Source: Gemmatimonadota bacterium
GTDB taxonomy: Bacteria; Gemmatimonadota; Gemmatimonadetes; Longimicrobiales; Gaopeijiaceae
DNA: 64,000 nt
Reading direction: 5' to 3'
Assembly: GCA_022823225.1 (NCBI GenBank)
Contig: JAJDXM010000063.1
Location: 52,247 to 116,246 of the forward strand
The notes under the pieces are model-generated. The model saw only the letters and a list, made by a program, of their open reading frames with translations, was not told the DNA's origin and did not search any database. Shown here in pieces: positions 1 through 8,088 of the stretch (position 1 is its first letter; every line of letters starts with the position of its first letter). A program made the position numbers and the translations under genes.

Positions 1-2
1 AG

Positions 3-548
3 ATGTCGGTCTACAGCAGCAAGGGTGTGCTGAGACGCACTGTACGGATGGATGTAGAGCCCGTTTCGGTTACGGACGACATGCTGGAACAGGTACGGCT
101 TTCTCAAATTGAGAGCTGCCGGATTCCCGGAAGGAGGCGGCTCTGCGAACGGCCCGGCGGGTTTCTCGACACGGGCCTTCCGGCGGTCCTCGCTCACGCC
201 AACCGGCAGGTTCCGGCGTTCGACCGATTCCTCGTGGCCCCGGACGGGCACCTGCTCATACGCCGGGTAGATCTCGTGTGGGATCAAGCCGGACAAGGTT
301 ACCCCAGGCCTTATGACCTGATTTCTCCGGATGGTCGTTTCCTGGGCCGGGTCAACCTCCCGACAGACTTCCGACCGCTGATTCTGCGGGATGGGCGGGT
401 CTTCGGGGTCGCGCACGACGAGTTGGATGTACCTTACATCGTGAAGTACCGACTGGCGGATCCGAAGGATGTCACCCCTGGCGCGAAGCGTCAGGATGGC
501 GTTCAGGGTAGGTTGTCCCTAATCGCAGGAGTTCCCGACCATGAATAA
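3..548 (+). CDS. C-terminal part of a 6-bladed beta-propeller protein (partial at window edge)
   Basis: The reading frame is open to the left edge, so the ATG at 3 need not be the true start and most of the protein is probably missing. The visible 181 residues carry propeller-like strands: FDRFLVAPDGHLLIRR near residue 73, then SPDGRFLGRV and a terminal DELDVPYIVKYRL stretch. These resemble the last blades of exported 6-bladed beta-propeller proteins that I associate with Gemmatimonadota and Bacteroidota. Such proteins are usually lipoproteins or periplasmic, but the N-terminus that would show this lies outside the window. The stop overlaps an ATG at 541 that has its own ribosome binding site, which suggests cotranscription with the small gene behind it. 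No catalytic function can be assigned. Confidence 0.6.
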   Translation: MSVYSSKGVLRRTVRMDVEPVSVTDDMLEQVRLSQIESCRIPGRRRLCERPGGFLDTGLPAVLAHANRQVPAFDRFLVAPDGHLLIRRVDLVWDQAGQGYPRPYDLISPDGRFLGRVNLPTDFRPLILRDGRVFGVAHDELDVPYIVKYRLADPKDVTPGAKRQDGVQGRLSLIAGVPDHE

Positions 549-592
549 CGGACCGAGAAACAGGCGAATCACCTGTCTGGCTCGCCTTTGGC

Positions 593-847
593 GTGAGTCT
601 AACGGCCCTCTTGACGACTGCGGCAGATCGCGTTCAGGACGAGTGCGAGCAGAAGGAGCAAGGCTGTCTCACGTACTGGGAGTGCTGTCGCGCCGAAGGC
701 GAGCCATGTAGCGACTGCGCTTCAATCTGTGTGCACTTGGGTTGCGACGTCCAGCACGAAACACCCTGTGAGGAATATCCAGAGTATTGCCCCGACAGCG
801 ACAAACCGTTGCTGGACGATTGCGCCTGCGGAGAGCGGCAGTGGTGA
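593..847 (+). CDS. Cysteine-rich small exported protein (start possibly frameshifted)
   Basis: I do not recognise the family. The 84-residue frame from GTG 593 has 12 cysteines, all after residue 17, including the runs YWECC, CSDCASIC and CACGERQW. The cysteine content and even count suggest a disulfide-stabilised or metal-binding secreted protein. Its first residues (SLTALLTTAA) look like the end of a hydrophobic signal segment. Upstream in this frame there is no ATG, GTG or TTG. However, ATG 541 in another frame has CAGGAG at 526-531 with a 9-nt spacer and encodes a basic n-region (MNNGPRNRR). Joining the two frames with one indel near 565-575 would give about 101 residues with a proper Sec signal peptide. 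A DsbA-like gene follows, a plausible partner for disulfide formation. Confidence 0.5.
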   Translation: MSLTALLTTAADRVQDECEQKEQGCLTYWECCRAEGEPCSDCASICVHLGCDVQHETPCEEYPEYCPDSDKPLLDDCACGERQW

Positions 848-919
848 AAGTAAACAATTCGGATGGGTCCGATCATGCCACCTCCTGAAGGTCCGGAGCT
901 TCGTGAATCGGAGGCACGT

Positions 920-1585
920 GTGAAGGGCGTCCGCGACACGTTGTCTGACTTGATGATGATCGCTATGGTCGTTTGCACGATCACGATCACGGTGGTAATC
1001 GTGCGACGGGAAGTACTCGGTCCCGACACGTCCACCTCCCCCCCTCCACCAGTGACCGTTTCCGACTGGCCTGAGATCGCGGATGTAGGCCACCGCATCG
1101 GTCCTGAAGACGCCGCCGTGACACTAGTCACTTTCAGTGATTTCGAGTGCCCTACGTGTGCCTACCTCGCGAGGGAAGAGTTGCCGCGGCTACGAGAAAA
1201 GTACCCGGGAAGCATCGCACTCGTATACCGTCATTGGCCCCTTAGCAGGCATCGGTTTGCGTATCCCGCCGCGCGGGCAGTGGAATGTGCGGCCCAGCAA
1301 GATCGGTTCGAGGCCTTTCACGACATCATCTTCGCACAGCAGGATTCCTTAGGACTAAAAACGTTTGCGGAGATGGCATCCGAGGCTCACATACCCGATC
1401 TCACACTCTTCGAGGTATGCATGAGGAACACCGAACCTGTGCCGTCAATCGAAGCCGACATCGCGAAAGCGATTGAATTGGGGGCAACCGGCACGCCGAC
1501 GCTGGTCGTGAATGGGCTGTTGCTGCGTGGAGCAATACGCAGTGAGTTGCTCGATTCGATCGCTGATGCCGCGCGGATGCCCTGA
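920..1585 (+). CDS. Membrane-anchored DsbA-like thiol-disulfide oxidoreductase
   Basis: The protein has one hydrophobic segment near the N-terminus (about residues 11-28, MMIAMVVCTITITVVIV). A thioredoxin-fold DsbA-like domain follows. The redox motif CPTC lies at residues 77-80 after FSDFE, and the cis-proline loop GATGTPTLVVNG is near residue 190. Proteins of this family sit outside the inner membrane and oxidise or isomerise cysteines in exported proteins. I chose GTG 920 because GGAGG at 910-914 precedes it by 5 nt. ATG 863 would add 19 residues but has no clear ribosome binding site. It directly follows the 12-cysteine protein, a likely substrate by context only. Codon use is visibly less GC-biased than in genes after 1.9 kb. 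Confidence 0.8.
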   Translation: MKGVRDTLSDLMMIAMVVCTITITVVIVRREVLGPDTSTSPPPPVTVSDWPEIADVGHRIGPEDAAVTLVTFSDFECPTCAYLAREELPRLREKYPGSIALVYRHWPLSRHRFAYPAARAVECAAQQDRFEAFHDIIFAQQDSLGLKTFAEMASEAHIPDLTLFEVCMRNTEPVPSIEADIAKAIELGATGTPTLVVNGLLLRGAIRSELLDSIADAARMP

Positions 1586-1911
1586 TTCGACTCTGTGCTT
1601 GTCGGGTTTGCCGCCGGGCGCGGCGCCGTCGCCCTGATCGACGAACGAATAGCGGGCGATGCGAGAAGTGGTCGAGCGAATCGGCGCCGATCGGGCGGCC
1701 GAGTGCCCAAGCCTGCCTCGTTGGACGCGCACGATGCGGGGCGCCTGACCTGTACTACGGCCGCAGATCGTCCGTGCCCGGCGCACATCCGCAGGGGTGG
1801 GCCGCCGCGGCGAGCTCGTCGCGCCGCCACGCGGTCGCGGTCGACACAGCCCTGGCCCGAGGGGCGTGCCGCGGCCGGCCCACGACGGTCCCCCCGGGAC
1901 ACCCTACGCCA
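1586..1911. other. Intergenic region, nothing recognised
   Basis: These 326 bases separate the DsbA-like gene from the convergent end of the sodium symporter. Open frames here have no family resemblance and run antisense to or out of neighbouring genes. I see no clear terminator, tRNA or repeat. Confidence 0.5.
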
Positions 1912-3306
1912 TCAGCTGAAGTCCCTCCCCAGAATCACGAACAGGATGATCGCGAGCACCGCGGCGGGCGCGATGAACCGCACGAAGAACCTCCAGACGC
2001 CGTAGTTGAACCATTTCGGCTCCGTGCCGTCCACCAGCTCGGACTCGCTGGCCTTTCGGGTCATGAACCAGCCGACCGCGATCGTGATCCCCAGGCCGCC
2101 GATAGGCAGCATCCAGTTGGAGACGAAGTGGTCGGCGGTGGAGAACCAGCCCGCTTTCCCCTGAAATACTTCAAGTGTCGAGAAGAACGGTGTGCCGGTG
2201 AAGGACAGCGCCGCGAAGATGGTGAAGACGAAGATCGCCACGCCCGACACGATCGTGGCCTTGTGGCGCCCCAGGCCCCGTTCATCGATCAGGTAGCTGG
2301 TCACGACCTCGAGCAGCGAGATCGTCGACGTCAGCGCGGCGAGCGCCACCAGCACGTAGAAGAGCGGCCCCAGTACGACCCCGAAGGGCACCTGCGTGTA
2401 GAACAGCTCCGGGAGCGCGACGAAGAGCATTCCCACCGCGCCGACCTCGCCCGCGTCGACCTGTTGCTGCATCCCCGTCACGGAGAAGATCACCGAGAAC
2501 ATGATGATCGTCGCGAAGAGCGCGATGATGGTGTCCAGCGCCACGATCGCGCCCGACGCCTTCACGACCGACTGCTTTCGCGAGATGTACGAGCCGTAGG
2601 TGATCATCGCCCCCATGCCCAGCGAGAGCGTGAAGAAGGAGTGGCCGACGGCTTCCAGCACGCTGCTCGGTTCCAGCTCGGTGAAGTTCGGGCGGAAGAT
2701 GAAGGTGAGCGCCTCGCCCGACCCGCTCATCCCCAGCGCGCTGATCAGCATCAGGATCAGGATGCCGAAGAGGATCGGCAGGAAGACCCGGGCCACCCGC
2801 TCGATCCCCTTGCTGACCCCGAAGTAGACCACCCCGATGGTCGCCGCGCTGAAGGCAAGCGAAAGGCCCAGCTGCAGCGGCGCGCTGCTGACCTGGTCAT
2901 TGAAGAGATCCCCGGCCACCATGCCCTCGGGGAACGAACCGAAGGTCCAGCTGACCGTCTTCGCGAAGTAGAAGAGCGACCAGCCGGCGATGACAGTGTA
3001 GTAGCTCAGCAGGATGAACCCCGCAGTCACGCCCCAGCCGCCGATCAGGCCCCACGCGGGCCCCGCCGCGTCCTTGAGCGCCCCCACGGCGCTCTTCTGG
3101 CTTCGGCGCCCGATGAGCAGCTCGGCCATCATGATCGGCAGACCCACCGCCGCGATGCAGATCAGGTACACGAGGACGAAGGCCCCGCCGTCGTTCACCC
3201 AGGTGATGTAGGGGAACTTCCAGAGGTTGCCGAGGCCGATCGCGCTGCCGGTGGCGGCCAGCACGAGGCCGGTGTTGGAACTCCAATGGTCGCGGGTCTG
3301 GGACAT
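1912..3306 (-). CDS. Sodium-dependent transporter, NSS/SNF family
   Basis: This is a secondary transporter of the neurotransmitter:sodium symporter family, which moves amino acids or related solutes inward with Na+. The 464 residues hold about a dozen hydrophobic segments. The TM1 signature ATGSAIGLGNLWKFPYITW matches the LeuT-type unwound helix that binds Na+ and substrate. FFTLSLGMGAMITYGSY matches the LeuT region FFTLSLGFGAIITYASY. The start at 3306 (MSQTRDHW) is chosen because family members begin a few residues before TM1; the longer frame to 3402 adds an unlikely leader. The gene is divergent from the BMP/ABC operon, with 131 bp between them. The substrate cannot be read from the sequence. 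Confidence 0.93.
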   Translation of the reverse strand: MSQTRDHWSSNTGLVLAATGSAIGLGNLWKFPYITWVNDGGAFVLVYLICIAAVGLPIMMAELLIGRRSQKSAVGALKDAAGPAWGLIGGWGVTAGFILLSYYTVIAGWSLFYFAKTVSWTFGSFPEGMVAGDLFNDQVSSAPLQLGLSLAFSAATIGVVYFGVSKGIERVARVFLPILFGILILMLISALGMSGSGEALTFIFRPNFTELEPSSVLEAVGHSFFTLSLGMGAMITYGSYISRKQSVVKASGAIVALDTIIALFATIIMFSVIFSVTGMQQQVDAGEVGAVGMLFVALPELFYTQVPFGVVLGPLFYVLVALAALTSTISLLEVVTSYLIDERGLGRHKATIVSGVAIFVFTIFAALSFTGTPFFSTLEVFQGKAGWFSTADHFVSNWMLPIGGLGITIAVGWFMTRKASESELVDGTEPKWFNYGVWRFFVRFIAPAAVLAIILFVILGRDFS

Positions 3307-3348
3307 GTGGGCTTCCAGTCGGTTGGGAGGTGTGCCTTGGGTCAGCCG

Positions 3349-3354
3349 TATATT
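3349..3354 (+). promoter_or_regulatory. Possible -10 element for the BMP/ABC operon
   Basis: TATATT stands out in GC-rich DNA 84 nt before the lipoprotein start. Similar TATATT hexamers precede the gyrA-like gene (22664) and parA (50667). No convincing -35 lies at the usual spacing, so this is a weak call. Confidence 0.3.
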
Positions 3355-3437
3355 GTACTGTTCCACTCCGAAGGGGCACCAGAGCGGTTCTTCGCCGAGC
3401 ACCGCCGGCGCCTCACCCGAATGCTGCGAGGACTGCC

Positions 3438-4478
3438 ATGATCCGTTACCTCCGCTGCCTGCCGATCGTTCCCCTCATGTTTTCCGCGGGGTGCGGCGGC
3501 GATTCGACCGCCGTCGACGGGCCCGCCGTCGCGCTGCTCACCTCCGGTCCGGTCAGCGACGCCGGGTGGCACGCCGGCGCCTACGAGGGGCTGCAGATGA
3601 TCGGGGACTCGCTGGGGGTGCACATCTCCCACCAGCAGACCCGCACGCCCGCCGACTTCGACGAGGCCTTCATCTCGTACGCGGAAAGCGGATATGGGCT
3701 GATCTTCGGGCACGGCTTCGAGTACCAGGACGCCGCAAGCCGGGCCGGTGAGGCGTATCCGGACGTCACCTTCGTGGTGTCGTCGGGGTCGCGGCCCTCG
3801 GCGAACGTCGTGCCGATCATCTTCGGGCTGCACGAGGCGTCCTATCTGGCGGGAATGGCCGCCGGGGCGATCACCGCCAGCGGGATCGTGGGCATGGTGG
3901 GCGGCGTCGAGATTCCGTCCGCCAAGGGCACCTTCATCGCCTTCGAGGCGGGGGTGAAGGCGATGCGCGAGGACGCAACGGTGCTCGAAACCTTCATCGG
4001 CAGCTGGGACGATGTCTCGGCGGCCAAGGAGGCGGCCGCCGCGCAGTTGCGTCAGGGGGCGGACGCGCTGATCCACAACGTCGACGCCGCGAGCTTCGGC
4101 TTCTTCCAGGCGGTGCGCGAGGCCCGCGAGGGCGGGCGCATGGCGTGGGCATTCGGCATGAACCGCGACCAGAACGACGTGGCCCCCGACGTGATCGCGG
4201 GGAGCGCGGTGATCAACATCCCGCAGATCTTCGTGCAGACCGCGCGGGCGTGGCAGGACGGGACGCTGGAGGGGCCGCTGTATACGGGACTCGCGACCGG
4301 CGCGGTGGATTTCGTGCCGAACCCCGCGCAGCCGGGGGCCGTTCCGCCGATGGTGCTCGTGCGGATCGAGGAAGCCCGCAGGCTGATCATCGAGGAGAAG
4401 ATCGACGTGCCGAGCATCGACTTCGTGGAGCCGGCGGCGGGGGATCCGGTTGCCGCGGGGGATCCGCCTACCTGCTGA
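3438..4478 (+). CDS. BMP-family substrate-binding lipoprotein of an ABC importer
   Basis: This is the extracytoplasmic binding protein of a nucleoside-type (BmpA/NupN-like) ABC importer. The start at ATG 3438 gives a lipoprotein signal peptide (MIRYLRCLPIVPLMFSAGC) with a lipobox ending in Cys17. The mature part has the BMP fold: VALLTSGPVSDAGWHAGAYEG near the N-terminus, a central GHGFEYQDAASRAGEAYPDV segment, and SWDDVSAAKEAAAAQLRQGAD further on. At 346 residues it is close to family size. It is followed by an ATPase and two permeases, making a complete importer. Family members bind purine nucleosides or related compounds; the ligand here is not established. A longer upstream frame from 3330 has no signal-peptide logic. 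Confidence 0.9.
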   Translation: MIRYLRCLPIVPLMFSAGCGGDSTAVDGPAVALLTSGPVSDAGWHAGAYEGLQMIGDSLGVHISHQQTRTPADFDEAFISYAESGYGLIFGHGFEYQDAASRAGEAYPDVTFVVSSGSRPSANVVPIIFGLHEASYLAGMAAGAITASGIVGMVGGVEIPSAKGTFIAFEAGVKAMREDATVLETFIGSWDDVSAAKEAAAAQLRQGADALIHNVDAASFGFFQAVREAREGGRMAWAFGMNRDQNDVAPDVIAGSAVINIPQIFVQTARAWQDGTLEGPLYTGLATGAVDFVPNPAQPGAVPPMVLVRIEEARRLIIEEKIDVPSIDFVEPAAGDPVAAGDPPTC

Positions 4479-4515
4479 CCGCCATGAGCAGCGCCAACCT
4501 TCCACGGGCGGCCAG

Positions 4516-6075
4516 GTGACGGCGGCGGTCAGTCTACGGGGCGTCACGAAGCGGTTCGGCGCGCTGAGGGCCCTCGACGCAGTCGACTTCGAACTGGCCC
4601 CGGGGGAGATTCACGGGCTGCTGGGCGAGAACGGTGCCGGGAAGACCACGCTCGCGCGGGTCGTGGCGGGACTCCTGGCGCCGGACGCGGGGCGGGTCCA
4701 GATCGGCGGCCGCGAGGTCAGGCTGGGCAGCGCGGCGGAGGCCCGTGCCCTGGGCGTGGCCATGGTGCATCAGCACTTCTCGCTGGTGCCGCGGTTCACC
4801 GGGTTCGAGAACGTGGCGCTGTTCAATGCGGAAGCGTGGACCCCGCGCGGGGGTGTCCGCGACGACTACCGTGGACGGATCGAGGCGCGGGCCGCCGAAC
4901 TGCGGTTGCCGGTACAGCTGGATGTGCCGGTGGAGCGGATGGGCGTGGCCGACCGCCAGCGGATCGAGATCCTGAAGGCCCTGATGGGCGAGACCCGGGT
5001 GCTGCTCCTGGATGAGCCCACCGCGGTGCTCGCGCCGCAGGAGGTGGAGGGCCTGTTCGCAGTGCTTCGCCGGGTGGCCGCCGCCGGGACGGGGATCGTG
5101 CTGGTGGCGCACAAGCTGGACGAGGTGCTGGCCGCGGCCGGCCGGGTGACGGTGCTGAGGCGGGGGCGGTGGGTGCTGACGCGGGAGGCGGGCGGGGTGA
5201 CGGCGCGTGAGCTGGCGGATGCGATGGTGGGGGTGGGGGGGGTCGCGGCCGGGCTTCCCGGCGGCGGGAGCGTGCTGGCGGGGCAGGAGGCCCCGGCACC
5301 GGCGATCGTGGCCGAGCTCAAGGACGTCTCCGCCGCGAGCGTGAGCGGGGCGGGGCTGCGGGGCGTCTCGCTGGCGGTGCGCCGGGGCGAGATCCTGGGG
5401 ATCGCGGGCGTGGGCGGGAACGGGCAGCGGACGCTGGCCTCGGTCCTCGCGGGGCTGCAGGCGCCGGATGCGGGTGAGGCCGTGCTGCCGGCCGAGGCGG
5501 GGTGGATTCCGCAGGAACGGGACGGCGAAGGACTTGTGAACGATTTCACAATCGCCGAGAACGTGGCGCTGGCGGTGCATGCGAAGGGGGCATACCGAAG
5601 GGGTCCGTGGCTCGACTGGGCGGAGGTGGAGGAGGCAGCGGCCGCGCTCGTCGGCGAGATGGATGTGCGTTCGGGGGCGCCGGGTGTGGCCGCCGGGACG
5701 CTGTCGGGGGGGAATCAGCAGAAGATGGTCGCCGGGCGGGAGTTCCTGCGCAGCGGCAAACTGCTCGTCGCCGAGTCGCCGACCCGGGGGCTCGACGTGA
5801 AGGCGACGGTGGCCGTTCGCGAGAGGATCACGGCCTTGGCGAAACACGGCGACCGCGCTCCCGGCATTGTGCTGATCTCGACCGACCTGGACGAGATCCT
5901 GGAGCTGTCGGACCGGATCGCGGTGATGGTGCGGGGGCGGCTTATTCCCGTGCCGCCGGAGGATCACAATCCGGCTGCGATCGGGGAGCTGATGCTGGGG
6001 GCGGGCAGCCGCGGCGGCGTGCGCCACCAGGCCGACGCCCGTGACCGCCCGGGCGCGCGAGAGACCGCCGGATGA
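4516..6075 (+). CDS. ABC transporter ATP-binding protein with two nucleotide-binding domains (nucleoside/sugar type)
   Basis: It energises the BMP-type importer. The 519 residues hold two ABC domains in tandem. The first has Walker A GENGAGKTT and Walker B VLLLDEPT, with the degenerate signature VADRQRIEILKAL that is usual in this family. The second has a degenerate Walker A (GVGGNGQRTL) but a good signature (LSGGNQQKM) followed by ESPTRGLD. This pattern is typical of RbsA/NupO-like ATPases, where one site is weak. The GTG start at 4516 lies 37 nt after the binding-protein stop; an out-of-frame ATG at 4484 encodes only a short peptide. Its end overlaps the first permease start by ATGA (6072-6075), which indicates translational coupling. 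Confidence 0.9.
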   Translation: MTAAVSLRGVTKRFGALRALDAVDFELAPGEIHGLLGENGAGKTTLARVVAGLLAPDAGRVQIGGREVRLGSAAEARALGVAMVHQHFSLVPRFTGFENVALFNAEAWTPRGGVRDDYRGRIEARAAELRLPVQLDVPVERMGVADRQRIEILKALMGETRVLLLDEPTAVLAPQEVEGLFAVLRRVAAAGTGIVLVAHKLDEVLAAAGRVTVLRRGRWVLTREAGGVTARELADAMVGVGGVAAGLPGGGSVLAGQEAPAPAIVAELKDVSAASVSGAGLRGVSLAVRRGEILGIAGVGGNGQRTLASVLAGLQAPDAGEAVLPAEAGWIPQERDGEGLVNDFTIAENVALAVHAKGAYRRGPWLDWAEVEEAAAALVGEMDVRSGAPGVAAGTLSGGNQQKMVAGREFLRSGKLLVAESPTRGLDVKATVAVRERITALAKHGDRAPGIVLISTDLDEILELSDRIAVMVRGRLIPVPPEDHNPAAIGELMLGAGSRGGVRHQADARDRPGARETAG

Positions 6076-7166
6076 GCGACCAGTCAGGCACCCCCCGCGT
6101 CCGCGCCGACCTCCGCCCCGCACTCGGCGCCGCCGCTGCGCTGCTGGCCACCATGGCGATCGCGGCCGCCCTCCTCGCGCTCGGGGGCCATTCGCCCGCC
6201 GTCGCCTTCGGCGCCCTCGCCCGGGGCGCCTTCGGATCCTGGCACAACTTCATCTCGGTCACGCTGGTGCAGGCCACGCCCCTGCTCCTGACGGGCCTGG
6301 CCGTCGCGCTCGCCTTCAAGGCCCGCGTGTGGAACATCGGCGCGGAGGGGCAGCTTCACGCCGGGGCGCTCGCCGGCGTGGCCGTCGCGGTCTCGGTGCC
6401 CGCGAGCAGCGCCTTCCTCCTCCTCCCGGCGACCCTCCTCGCCGCCGCCGCCGCCGGGGCGCTGTGGGCGTCGGTCCCGGCGGCGATGAAGACCCGGATG
6501 GGCGTCGGCGAGGTGATCACCACCCTGCTCATGAACTTCGTGGCGCTCTTCCTGGCCCAGTTCCTGGTGCACGGCCCGCTGCGGGAGTCCCGGGGCGTCT
6601 TCAATCAGACCGACGCGATCCCGGCCGCGGCCCAGCTTCCCACGCTGATCCCCGGCTTCCGCCTTCACCTGGGGTTCCTGATCGGCATCCTGATCGCGGT
6701 GGCGCTCTGGCTGTACCTGGCCCGCACGCCGGGCGGCTTTCGCATCCGCGCGGTCGGGGCGTCGCCGCGCGCCGCCGAGGTGAGCGGCCGGTTCCGCACA
6801 ACTCCGGTGATCTGGCGCGCGTTCCTGGTTTCCGGCGCGATCGCGGGGCTGGCCGGATGGATCCAGGTGTCCGGGATCACGCACCGCATGTACGAGGGCC
6901 TGTCGCCCGGATGGGGCTACACGGCGATCGCCGTGGCGCTCCTGGCGCGGCTGCACCCGCTGGCCGCCGTGCTCACCGCAATCGTGTTCGGCGCGCTGAG
7001 CGCGGGGGGCGGGGCCATGCAGCGCGAGGCGGGCGTGCCGGACGTCTGGGTCCGCGGGATCGAGGCGCTGGTCATCCTCGCCGTGCTCACCGTCGACCGC
7101 GTCCTGCAGACCATTGACAGGCGAGCGGCCCGTGGCTCGCCGCGGGCTGCGCACTCCCGTGCCTGA
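6072..7166 (+). CDS. ABC transporter permease (NupP/YufP-like)
   Basis: This is an inner-membrane permease subunit of the BMP-type importer. Its 364 residues contain about eight to ten hydrophobic segments. The conserved NIGAEGQLHAGA motif (after FKARVW) marks this permease family. The loop TKMGVGE-type segment reads KTRMGVGEVITTLLMNFVA, also typical. It overlaps the ATPase by 4 nt upstream and the second permease downstream, so all four importer genes form one transcription unit. Confidence 0.9.
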   Translation: MSDQSGTPRVRADLRPALGAAAALLATMAIAAALLALGGHSPAVAFGALARGAFGSWHNFISVTLVQATPLLLTGLAVALAFKARVWNIGAEGQLHAGALAGVAVAVSVPASSAFLLLPATLLAAAAAGALWASVPAAMKTRMGVGEVITTLLMNFVALFLAQFLVHGPLRESRGVFNQTDAIPAAAQLPTLIPGFRLHLGFLIGILIAVALWLYLARTPGGFRIRAVGASPRAAEVSGRFRTTPVIWRAFLVSGAIAGLAGWIQVSGITHRMYEGLSPGWGYTAIAVALLARLHPLAAVLTAIVFGALSAGGGAMQREAGVPDVWVRGIEALVILAVLTVDRVLQTIDRRAARGSPRAAHSRA

Positions 7167-8088
7167 CGTCGCCGCCCTCTCCTCCTTCCTCGTCTCCGCA
7201 GTGGGGCTGGCGGTGCCGCTGGCGCTTGCGGCTCTCGGCGAGACCGTCTCGCAGCGGGCCGGAGTGATCAACATCGGGCTCGAGGGCTCGGTGATCTGGG
7301 GCGCGCTCGGTGGGGCGCTCGGCTCGCTCGCCGGCGGGGGTTACGCCGGGCTCCTGGCAGGCGCGCTCGCGGGCGGCGCGGCCGCGCTCGTCTTCGCGGT
7401 CTTCGCGGTCAGGCTGAACACCGACCAGATCATCACGGGGACGGCGGTGACCATCGGCAGCCTGGGGTTCACCGGCGCCCTGTACCAGTCGCGCTTCGGT
7501 GTGACCGGGGTGGCGCTGGAGCTGGAGACGCTGCCGGCGTGGGAGCTGCCGCTGCTGTCGCGGATCCCGGTGGTCGGGCCGGCGCTCTTCGACCAGGCGC
7601 TGACCGCGTACCTCGTGTACGTCATGGTGCCGCTGCTGGCGTGGCTCCTCTTCCGGACCCGGTGGGGGCTGGCCCTGCGGGCGGTCGGCGAGTCCCCGGA
7701 AGCGGCGCACGCGGCGGGCGTCCCGGTGGTGCGCACACGCATGCTGGCGGCGGTTTTTGCGGGGCTGATGGCGGGGCTGGCGGGCGCGCACCTGAGCCTG
7801 GTGCATACCGGCACCTTCGCCGAGAACATGTCGGCCGGAAAGGGGTTCATCGCGATCGCGGTGGTCGTGCTGGGGCGCTGGCGGCCCGCGGGAGTCCTGG
7901 CGGCTGCGCTGTTCTTCGGCGGGGCCGAGGCGCTTCAGTTCGCGCTGCAGGCCTTCGACGCCGATCTTCCCTACCCGCTCTTCCTGGCGCTGCCCTACGT
8001 GCTCAGTCTGGCGGCGCTGGCCGGGTGGTTCGGGCGGTCGCGGGCGCCCGAGGGGCTGGCGTTGCCGTGGCCGCGGAGGGGGCATTGA
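7132..8088 (+). CDS. ABC transporter permease (NupQ/YufQ-like)
   Basis: This is the second permease of the heterodimeric channel. The 318 residues include the family motif GETVSQRAGVINIGLEGSV and VRLNTDQIITGTAVTIG, followed by several membrane segments. The start is uncertain: TTG 7114, GTG 7132 and GTG 7159 are all in frame. I prefer GTG 7132 because AGGCGAG lies just upstream; all three overlap the end of the first permease (7166). The stop overlaps the next start as TGATG (8086-8090), so the outer-membrane gene that follows is coupled to this permease. Confidence 0.87.
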   Translation: MARRGLRTPVPDVAALSSFLVSAVGLAVPLALAALGETVSQRAGVINIGLEGSVIWGALGGALGSLAGGGYAGLLAGALAGGAAALVFAVFAVRLNTDQIITGTAVTIGSLGFTGALYQSRFGVTGVALELETLPAWELPLLSRIPVVGPALFDQALTAYLVYVMVPLLAWLLFRTRWGLALRAVGESPEAAHAAGVPVVRTRMLAAVFAGLMAGLAGAHLSLVHTGTFAENMSAGKGFIAIAVVVLGRWRPAGVLAAALFFGGAEALQFALQAFDADLPYPLFLALPYVLSLAALAGWFGRSRAPEGLALPWPRRGH

